Of a stretch of DNA of 64,000 nt, positions 56,510 to 64,000 are shown piece by piece. This DNA comes from Mytilinidion resinicola (taxonomy: Eukaryota > Ascomycota > Dothideomycetes > Mytilinidiales > Mytilinidiaceae), in assembly GCF_010093595.1 (NCBI RefSeq), contig NW_022985441.1:372132-436131 (forward strand), written 5' to 3'. Position 1 is the first letter of the stretch. Every line of letters begins with the position of its first letter. The notes beneath the pieces are model-generated. The model ran no database searches. It was not told the origin of the DNA and saw only the letters and a list, made by a program, of their open reading frames with translations. Made by a program: the position numbers and the translations under genes.

Positions 56510-57976
56510 ATGATGCGGTCCCTGGCCATCGCTGCCCTGGCAGCCCTTCTCTCTTCTCCACTCGTCAGTGCCCAAAAGTGTGGTCCTGGCAGCAATTGCC
56601 CAGCAGATTCGCCCTGCTGTTCGCGTACGTCACACCTCCGCTTCAGAAACCCCTCTGCCTGCTCTGCTAACACTTTTCCCACAGTATACGGACAATGCGG
56701 CGTTGGCGCCTACTGCCTCGGTGGCTGCGATCCTGTCTTCTCCCACTCCCTCGATTCCTGCGTGCCCGGTCCCACATGCCAGAGCACAGACTACAAGCTC
56801 AAATCCCTCGACGATGTTATGGCCATTGATAAATACCTCGGCGATGCCTCCAGCATCAACTGGGTGGCGACCGGAAAGCCTGTGGTCTACAACGATGCGA
56901 TCCTCTTGACCATGGCCGAGGATACGGTCGGCACGCTCCTAGAATCCTCGCATTACGTCTGGTACGGCAAGATATGCGCCAAGATGACCACCAGCGGCGG
57001 CGCCGGTGTCGTCACAGCGTTTATCATGATGTCCGGCGTGCGAGACGAAATTGACTTTGAATTCGTTGGTGTAGATCTGCAGCACGCCCAATCCAATTAC
57101 TACTCTCAGGGTGTCACCAACTGTACGATTGTATACCTGTTCCCTCTCTCATCGCAATGCTGACTGCGTCTAGACCACAACGAGCTAAATTTAACCGTCT
57201 CCAACACCAACGAAAACGTCCACGAGTATTGCGTCGACTGGAAGCCCGACTCTCTCACCTGGATCATCGACGACGCCCCCTTGCGCACCGTCAACCGCTC
57301 CGACACCTGGAACGCCACCGCCAACCGCTTCGACTACCCCCAAACCCCCTCGCGTGTCATGCTGTCCCTCTGGCCCGCCGGTCTGCCCACCAATGACAAA
57401 GGCACCGTCGATTGGGCCGGCGGCGAGATCTCCTGGAGCTCCCCCTTCATGCAGAACGGCTACTACTACGCCATGGTCGAGGAAGTCTCCGTCGACTGCT
57501 ACGACCCGCCGCCAGGGGCCCAGGTTAAGGGCAAGAACTCGTACATTTACACCGACGCCGCTGGCACCAACAACACGGTCCAGATCACGGATGACGAGAT
57601 GATCCTCGCGTCTTTCTACGCCACCGGCGAGAACCCCAAGTACGATCCGAATGCCAAGGTCTCTGGCAAGAAGAGCAGCGACGCGCCGCAGCCGACGCAG
57701 GAGACCGTCCCTGGCATGAGCGGCGGCGGAAACCGCGGCAACGACAACGTCAGCAGCTCTGCGGCGGCCGAGTCGCCGACGGGCACTGCGGAGGGCACAG
57801 CAGCCGCGACGGCGGCCGCGACGGCGGCTGCGACTGGAAACGGCGGATTCAGCCAGGGCGGGAACGGGAATGGGGGTGGGAAGAGCGGCGCTACGGGCTT
57901 TAAGGAGGCGAGGCTGGGGATGGGCGGAAGCGGGTTGGCCGTTGTGGTTGCGGTGTTGGGACTATTGGTGATTTAA
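56510..57976 (+). CDS. GH16 chitin-glucan transglycosylase, Crh/Utr2 type
   Basis: Three exons, 56510-56624, 56685-57122 and 57174-57976, with short introns and matching phases; 451 residues. An N-terminal signal peptide (to about residue 21, LVSAQ) leads to a chitin-binding module CGPGSNCPADSPCCS-LYGQCG, interrupted by intron 1. The GH16 domain has the catalytic motif DEIDFE (residues 159-164; nucleophile Glu 160, acid/base Glu 164), which is the Crh rather than the bacterial lichenase spacing. Conserved YHNELNLTVSNTN, HEYCVDWKPDSLTWIIDD and SRVMLSLWPAGLP follow. A Ser/Thr/Ala/Gly-rich stalk and a hydrophobic tail (GSGLAVVVAVLGLLVI) indicate a GPI anchor. Family enzymes crosslink chitin to beta-1,6/1,3-glucan at the outer membrane face. 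It starts at the first of two adjacent ATGs. Confidence 0.93.
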
Positions 57977-58402
57977 GCGGTGGATTCATGTTCATGTTTA
58001 TTCTATTGATTCCCTAAAAAGGCAGGTAATCTTGAAGCCGGAGTGAGTGTAGAGAAGACGACAAGAGAGCGGGGCGGTTTTACGTGAGCGTTGAAGTTGG
58101 CGATGGTGAGTGTGCTGATGTGTGTTTGCCCCTTGTGGTCTTTTTTCCTTTTCGCATCTGCATCAGTGGGCCGGGTCCGGGGGTGGGTTCTTTCGGCGTC
58201 CTTTATCAATCTTTGATTAAAAATGGTGCCGGCTGGGGTAATGCCGCCGGGTACGGTCTTCGTCAGGCCGCCTGTCGTCCGCTCCTTGAGATTAGTGTAC
58301 CTAATTCAAACCTGTGTATGTGTAAGAGTACCCCTCTCATTATCATATTTGAATCAATCGTGCACCTTTCAAAATGAACTGAAGGCTTCAATCTACCCAT
58401 TA
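57977..58402. other. Intergenic, GH16 3' flank
   Basis: About 430 bp up to the family B MITE. T-rich sequence suited to a 3' UTR; no gene seen. Confidence 0.5.
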
Positions 58403-58648
58403 CGGTGCCTCGTTATAGAGATCCGTATATGTTCCTGTCACTGTTTATGGGCCTTGAACATACTAATAGAAACCGGGGGCAGCTGATACACTTCTAATCT
58501 CTGTACACCCTGCTAACGCCATCTGGGGTGACTTCAGGAATCATACTCATCCAAAACGCCAAACTCCTCTCTTTCGGAATGCTGACCATACCACGAAGCT
58601 CCTCACGCAGCGTTAATTGAGTATGCGGATATTTATGACGAGGCATCG
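58403..58648. mobile_element. Family B foldback MITE, copy B2
   Basis: About 246 bp between TA dinucleotides (58401-58402 and 58649-58650), with ends CGGTGCCTCGTTATAGAGAT and the inverse ATATTTATGACGAGGCATCG. Read on the minus strand it aligns along its length with B1 and B3, so this copy is inverted relative to them; for example ACTAATAGAAACC corresponds to GGTTTCGATTAGT in B3. Diverged by scattered substitutions. Confidence 0.85.
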
Positions 58649-58650
58649 TA

Positions 58651-61600
58651 TCATCTTTCTATCCTAATCGTCTATCTGCCATTCATCTGCCATCCTTCCT
58701 CATCTGCCCACAGTCACTTGAGAACCCACTCCCTCATCTCTGGGTATTCGGTCACTTTTTCTCTCCCTTTCTTGTCCCTTTCTCCCCCACCTCTAGCATC
58801 CCAAACTCCACCATCTTCTCCTGCCCTCGCCGCCGCCTATGCCAGCCGCTCCACGGTCCCCAGCCGCACCTTTCCAAAGCCCGCATTCCCCCTCCCCGAG
58901 CAAAACTCCAGACCTACTGCTCGCCCGCCCGCCCCCTCTCAATCCCTCACACGTCATCACCCCGAGAACGAACCGCAACTTGACCTCCGCCCGTCAACGA
59001 GCCGCACTCCGCCGCTTGCGATGTCGCGAACGCACAGCCTCCGTCTCTACGCCTGCATCTGGCATCTCCCCCCCCCCCCCGGGGCTCGCGAACAGAGCCC
59101 TATCTCGTCTCCTCGCGTCAGCCTACGCCAAGCTGCCCCCGAACGCCGGAGCGTGTGTTTTTCTCGCGCGTCGTAGAGAGCTAGCGTCGTGTGTTGCGGA
59201 CCGAGGCGCCTGGTGCGCGCTGCTGGCGCTGCTGGCGTCGTTGGGCGTTGTTGGCGAGGGCGGAAGCCGGGAGGGGAGGGCGCAGCCTTCCTGCCACGAG
59301 CTGTGGATGGAGGCCGCGCTGGGGTGGCGAGGGGCATAGTAGCGGGCATAGTAGCGGGGGTGAGCGGGTAGTGGTGCGGAGGGGGCTGGAGGGTTGGAGG
59401 AGTGGGTTGGAGGGGAGCGAGGGAGGGCGTCGCGGGCGGAGAGGAGGATGGGCTGGGTTTTGAGGGGGTGAGGGGGGTGGGTGGCGTGGGTTTGAGCTGC
59501 TGTAAGGATGGGGTGGTTGGGATTGGAGTTGGGTTTGATGGATGTGAGAGAGGGTGGAGAGAGGGTGGAGAGTCGGAATGATTGAGGCGCGCGCGGGTGT
59601 GGATTGAAAGGCGTGGGAGTGTTGGCGAGGTGGCGCTCCAGATAGTTGAGAGATAGAGGTAGAGGGGGGCGGTTCGAGGAAGCACACGTAGCTGAGAGTG
59701 TTTGGCAGAGGCAAAAGCACGTTAGTCGGGAACGAGGGCGTGGTTCGAGAGTCGAGGATGTTTAGTAAAAGCGAAGACAGAAGATGTCACGTTGATTTAG
59801 GAAGAAGTCACAGCAGGTAGAAGAGAGGAACGATGATGAAGAATCTTCATTGGCTATATACAAGAACTACAACCACTAGACCGAGAGAGAGAGAGAGAGA
59901 GCTGCCCTGACCACACCACCGAAGAGGGAGGGGGAAAATTTACAAAAAAAGATAACAAGGTCGAAAAGCCAATCTCAAGCCGAGAGGAGTGTAGGTAGGA
60001 AAAAGTCGATCCAGGTCCGCAGCCAATCCGTCATCCCAAGACCTCCAGAGAAATGTCCAGTGCCGGAAAGCAAAGGCGAAAACCCCTATCCCTCGAAGGT
60101 TTTTACTAGGTGCCTGGGACGGAGTCTTACGGCTTTTTAAGATAAGAAGTCACCACTCGACAAGGAGGAGCGACCCCGGTGCCATCATCGCAGCAATCTA
60201 CACGCCTCCGATTGTTCCGCTGGGTACAGAGACTCCACGAGGCGCTGGCCCGCGCGCGGCTTAGGGTGTTGAGACCCCAAAATGTCGACTTGGTCGGGAA
60301 TGGCTGCTCGCCCGGGGAGGGATGGTGTCGCGCTGGCGCAGCAGTTACTCAAATGGAGGAATTTGACAAACCTGGAGGCCGGAGCCTCAGACTAGAAGGA
60401 GGTTAGTACAGGCAGGATGGAGGGAGGTGGTGGATGGGACTTACAAAACCCCATATCCTCCCATGCCACCAGGCGGTGCACGTTCAAAACATTGGTGAAA
60501 TGGTCGGCGAGATGGCGAAGACTTGGTGGACGTTAGTGGTGATGACCAAGAGACAATCCATCATCCATTGCAAAGCCCAGCCAGCCCCCTCTCTGTCTCT
60601 CTCTGTTGTGGTTGTTGTTGTTGGAGCGAAGGAGGACGGAGCGGGGGCCGGCAAGTATTTATACTTGGGTTGTGGGCAGGCTGGTGCCTAGCACCTTGGC
60701 AAACAAGTGCGGTGGAAGGTCATGGAAGCGCGTTCCATCGGCAGCTGGCATGTGATGACGGTGTTGTTGGGGACACTGGTTGCTAGGTGGTGACGCAGAA
60801 GGATAGCAGCAAGGGCAGGACTCGGGACAGCTAAGCGACAAGCCTCATGAGACTTAGGATAGAAGGTCTAGGGATAGGGAACGAGATTGAGCTACGCGAG
60901 GAGAGCTTTGGAACATCAAAAACCAGATCGAAGCACTCCCGCAGGGTCGAAAGGGCTGCCAGAGACCTGTCTGCTCACGCCTAATTTGAAGACTTTACGA
61001 CGAACACAAGGCAATTACAAGACTCTGACGAAGATTTAAATAATCTTGATTTACTCAGGACTACGCGCAGAATCTTGTTAATATAACGTAGCAACGGCAG
61101 GTTGTCACTGTTCTTGGTAACTCTTGCCCCTTTTTGTGGCCACAAGTTCCCGAAACCTCCAAGCATGTCCAGCCAGCGGAGGAGAAGCCTGCTATTTCGA
61201 AAAAAAAAAATTGACACAGATAGTCTAGAATTGATTCTAGGTCTTGGAGTGCTTATGATGGATGCAAATTAGAGAAATATACCAAAGTGCTTAGTAGTGT
61301 TTTATCATGAGTGCGAGGCACAAAGTTTGTTCAAACTGCACTATGCCGAAGATACTCGAAGTGCCTTGCTCCAATTTGAAATCAATGCTGTATTGCCACC
61401 CTCTAGGGCTGTGAGTATATCATATAAGTAATTCTTCCATGGACGTAGTGCCACTCATGACGAGGCATCCCTGCATCAAAATACCATACGATCTGGAGTA
61501 TCGTCAAGTTGCAACCACTTCTTTGCAGCCTATTTTCGCATCCTAAAGTTCAATACAACTCTTACCGAAGCAATAGCAAATTCTCCGAATTTTGTCGGTG

Positions 61601-62078
61601 TATCAAAATGATGGACCTGACGAACCATGGAACAGCTTCGTCGATATCGGAGAAAATTTTCAACGACGAGACTCATTCGGTACCAAAAAAAACCCGAACG
61701 CGCTCTGATGTCGCGTCAGAGCGCACTGCTCTAGAACAAATATGATGGTTTCCTCTCTGCTCAGACTTCCTGCTCGCACACTTACACACATACTTACCCA
61801 GCCGCTCGAGTACTCCAGCACGCTGCAAGCACTCAAGCAACGCTCAAGCACTCAAACACTCAAGTTTTCAAGCACTCTTAAGCACCCAACAGCCAAAGAA
61901 CTCCAGCACGCCTGAGAACTCAAGCAACGCTGAAGAACTCAAGCGTCCAAGGACTTTTTCTCAAGCTCCCAGCAAACAAACGACCAAGCACTCGAGCACT
62001 CAAGCACTCTCAAGCACCCGACAACCAAAAACCAAGCCCTCGAGCACTCCAGCACGCTCAAACACTCAAGCAGTCAAA
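58651..62078. other. Gene-poor, compositionally skewed interval
   Basis: About 3.4 kb. From about 58700 to 59080 the plus strand is C-rich and ends in a 13-base C run (59068-59080); from about 59200 to 59720 it is G-rich. These biases create Pro- or Gly-rich frames of 150-210 codons on both strands. One of them (plus, from 58839) contains ARPPPLNPSHVITPRTNRNL, which is more protein-like, but I cannot build a gene. A (GA)n run (about 59881-59900), an 11-base A run (61200-61210) and nothing else recognisable follow. Confidence 0.45.
61800..62070 (+). repeat. Degenerate CTCAAGCA-type tandem repeats
   Basis: The leader before the ATG at 62079 is built from irregular 8-18 bp units such as CTCAAGCACTC and CAAGCACTCAAG, repeated about twenty times with substitutions and almost free of long G runs. 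It is likely transcribed as 5' UTR. No protein frame is maintained. Confidence 0.75.
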
Positions 62079-63335
62079 ATGCCCCAACTTCTCTACAACA
62101 ACACCACCGCCGCAACCACCGCCACGGACACCGCCATGCCCCCCCACACACCCACCACCGCCGCCACCCTCCGCGCCGGCCTCTCCTCCATGCTCCAAAC
62201 CCTCCTCGCCACGCAGCCGCCCCTCTCCGCATACGCCCCCAACTCCCTCTACTTCCTCGTGAGCCTGACCCCCGACAACTTCCACGAGCGCATGGGCGTG
62301 TCGGCTAAGTACTTCGACCACTTCAAGCACCTCGCCGGCCTCCTGCACGCCGGCAAGGTGTTCGCGGACGTTGACCTGGAGGAGCACCCGCGCGCGTTCG
62401 CGCGGGCGCTGGGCAGCGACGACCATTTCTGGGCCGAGATGTTCGCGTATGTGTATGGGGACAGTGTGGAGGGGGTGCTAGAGAGGGGAGGGCGGGAGGA
62501 GGGGAGGGGTGCAGTGGAGGTAGGGTTGCCGGAGTGGGTTGTGTATGGGACACCTGAAGACGAGAGGCCGGAGTACCGTACGGATGGAGAAGGCGAAGAG
62601 GAGGTCCCCGAGTGGTTTATGGATGGAGGAGACGTCGATGAAGAGGAGTGGCCAGAGTGGGATGCGGATGGAGAAGACGAAGAGGAGGTCCCCGAGTGGT
62701 TTACGGATGGGGGAGACATCGATGAAGAGGAGATGCCGGAGTGGGCGACCGATCAGGACGCGCAGTGGTCTGAGGAGGCTTCCAACGCAGCATTTCAACA
62801 GAGGCTTGACGCGGATCGACAGAGACTTGACGTGGCGGATCAACAGCGTCTTGTAGCGAGCGGTTCCGACCAACCTGCTGAGCCGGTAGTCCAAGAGGAG
62901 GTCTTTGCTGATGAGATACCGCGTTCCGGTGAGTGGGAGGAGGATTACGACGCGGCGTATCAGCAGAGACTTCAACCGAGCCGTTTCAGCCCCCCTGCTG
63001 AGCCGGCAGTCCAAGAGGAGGCTGTTGTTGATGAGACGCCGCGTTCCGGCGAGTGGGAGAGTTACACTCGCGACTACGCATCGTATATGGGAGAGACCAA
63101 TACCTCTAGCAACCCTGTCGAAACGGCGCCACCGCGTCAGCCGGCGGACGTGGGCTTAGGGTTGACGGCTACGAAGCGAGACAAGCAGAGGGACGCCTTG
63201 CGGCAGCTTGTGGAGGTTCTTCAGTCGTCTCGAGGTGGAAATGCGACGGAGGGGGGAGCTTGCGTCGAATATACAGTCGGAGATTATGCAGACAGACGGC
63301 GTAGGGACGTGGAGCATAGTTGCGGTCCCGAATAG
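62079..63335 (+). CDS. Orphan acidic protein with two tandem-repeat blocks
   Basis: Single frame of 418 residues from the ATG at 62079 (MPQLLYNNTTAATTATDTAM). Residues 25-130 look ordered: NSLYFLVSLTPDNFHERMGV, SAKYFDHFKHLAGLLHAGKV and HFWAEMFAYVYGDSVEGVL. A 28-residue unit built on EEEVPEWF and DEEEMPEW is then duplicated (62580-62747), and a 40-residue unit with QQRL, PAEPVVQEE and PRSGEWE is duplicated (62844-63083). The C-terminus has a basic stretch TKRDKQRDALRQLVEVLQSS. No signal peptide or known domain. The gene sits between MITE-containing, gene-poor stretches, suggesting a lineage-specific gene. Confidence 0.75.
   Translation: MPQLLYNNTTAATTATDTAMPPHTPTTAATLRAGLSSMLQTLLATQPPLSAYAPNSLYFLVSLTPDNFHERMGVSAKYFDHFKHLAGLLHAGKVFADVDLEEHPRAFARALGSDDHFWAEMFAYVYGDSVEGVLERGGREEGRGAVEVGLPEWVVYGTPEDERPEYRTDGEGEEEVPEWFMDGGDVDEEEWPEWDADGEDEEEVPEWFTDGGDIDEEEMPEWATDQDAQWSEEASNAAFQQRLDADRQRLDVADQQRLVASGSDQPAEPVVQEEVFADEIPRSGEWEEDYDAAYQQRLQPSRFSPPAEPAVQEEAVVDETPRSGEWESYTRDYASYMGETNTSSNPVETAPPRQPADVGLGLTATKRDKQRDALRQLVEVLQSSRGGNATEGGACVEYTVGDYADRRRRDVEHSCGPE
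62580..62747 (+). repeat. Two 84-bp in-frame tandem repeats
   Basis: Units at 62580-62663 and 62664-62747 (28 codons each) encode near-identical acidic segments with EEEVPEWF. Few substitutions separate them, so the duplication is recent. Confidence 0.88.
62844..63083 (+). repeat. Two 120-bp in-frame tandem repeats
   Basis: Units at 62844-62963 and 62964-63083 (40 codons each) share QQRL, PPAEP/QPAEP, VQEE and PRSGEWE. They are more diverged than the 84-bp pair just upstream. Confidence 0.85.
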
Positions 63336-63527
63336 AAACGCTGAGGTTGACGAAGAGCTCTGAACCTGGTTGAACGACTGGAGATGGAACGGACTTGACA
63401 TTTTCTATGGGCTTTGAATCTTTTTGTTTTCTTCTTTTAGATGTGGAGCGTAGATGGATGATGTGGTTATAGTTAGGGTAGAAATCTAACTTACCAAATT
63501 AGTATTTTTCCCACATATGCTGTGATA

Positions 63528-63780
63528 CAATGCCTGGTCATAGATATCCGTACACTGGTTTACCGCTGTGTGAGGAGCTTTATAGTATTTTCAACATTCC
63601 AAATAAGAGAGAAGCTGGCATTTTGAACAATTTGTAAACTTCTGAGGCTACCCCAGACAGCGTTAACAGGAGGGTGTACGAAGATTGGAAGTGTATCCGC
63701 TGCTCCTGGGTTTCGATTAGTATACTCGAGGCCCACAAACAGTGGCATGAAGTTGTACGGATATTTATCGCTAGGCACTG
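63528..63780. mobile_element. Family B foldback MITE, copy B3
   Basis: About 253 bp between TA dinucleotides (63526-63527 and 63781-63782), with ends CAATGCCTGGTCATAGATAT and the inverse ATATTTATCGCTAGGCACTG. It is homologous to B1 in the same orientation over the whole length. It lies 190 bp after the acidic repeat protein gene. Confidence 0.88.
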
Positions 63781-63782
63781 TA

Positions 63783-64000
63783 TAGTACTAGGTTATAAGT
63801 TTGGGCACACGAATATACCGCTGCTCTGGCTCCACTCTTGCTCGCTTGACACCACTGTAAGGAATACTCTACCTAGCAAGTATCATTTTCGTCTAAAGGT
63901 AGTCTAAGTTCCACTATGTTGGCCATTACATCGTATTAGGAGTTTTGAAAACTTCTCGGAGTATCCCAAGCAGTTGCAAGAGGTACCAAAAGTTACGTCT
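63783..64000. mobile_element. Family B-like MITE, cut by window end
   Basis: Directly after the TA that ends B3, the sequence AGTACTAGGTTATAAGTTTG resembles a diverged family B end, followed by GCACAC and TACCGCTG as in the B arm. Near 63950 AACTTCTCGGAGTATCCCAA matches the B right arm (AACTTCTGAGGCTACCCCAG). So a second element abuts B3, in the same orientation, and runs out of the window. Confidence 0.6.

Noticed and set aside
59047..59720. Pro-rich minus frames of 179-212 codons
   Set aside because: They come from the G-rich plus strand; two frames overlap in different phases and neither has a domain.
61800..62070. Possible CRISPR-like array
   Set aside because: Units are short, irregular and without constant spacers; the setting is eukaryotic. 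It is a degenerate tandem repeat in a leader.

Overview
The window looks like a stretch of nuclear chromosome from a filamentous ascomycete (Pezizomycotina, most likely a Dothideomycete). The evidence is short GT..AG introns (about 47-143 bp) in most genes, no bacterial operon structure, and typical fungal families: a Crh-type GH16 wall enzyme, a hybrid histidine kinase, fungal APH-like kinases, a DUF7730-like and a DUF3669-like gene, a GH115 relic and a P450. The organism assignment is inference; no rRNA, mitochondrial or telomeric sequence is present to fix it.

Layout. 1-4.5 kb: no convincing gene, one foldback MITE. 4.5-11.4 kb: forkhead transcription factor (-), cactin spliceosome factor (-) and a divergent XLF/Nej1 end-joining factor (+). 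12.0-15.9 kb: a 1281-residue, Ser/Pro-rich orphan protein. 16.7-21.9 kb: a doubtful open frame, a six-exon MFS transporter (-) and a stand-alone NIF3/YqfO-type small protein (+). 22.9-27.6 kb: a 1513-residue hybrid histidine kinase. 28.8-32.4 kb: APH-like kinase (-) and a TDG/MUG-type uracil/thymine DNA glycosylase (-). 32.6-35.4 kb: two MITE copies flanking a broken DUF7730-like gene. 36.3-41.2 kb: two small Cys-rich proteins, a second APH-like kinase and an acidic hypothetical protein. 42.2-46.3 kb: a graveyard with a P450 carrying one in-frame TAG, a P450 exon relic, a broken GH115 C-terminal piece, a DUF3669 fragment and a third MITE. 47.4-52.7 kb: MTC1 (-) and a large AT-hook/Gln-rich nuclear protein (+). 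53.7-58 kb: a small Cys-rich protein and the GH16 Crh enzyme. 58.4-64 kb: gene-poor sequence with more MITEs and an orphan acidic repeat protein.

The genes do not form a pathway or an obvious biosynthetic cluster. Loosely, a genome-maintenance theme recurs (XLF, TDG, MTC1), but at distances that argue for coincidence.

The most interesting signals are the transposon-like ones. Family A (three copies, about 230 bp, 5-bp target duplications) and family B (three full copies plus one cut by the window end, about 250 bp, TA-flanked) have different termini but share recognisable internal arm sequence. Several host genes near the family A copies are freshly broken by single nonsense codons or small indels. 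Coding boundaries were worked out by reading splice sites, phase and family conservation by eye; none was checked by alignment or RNA data.
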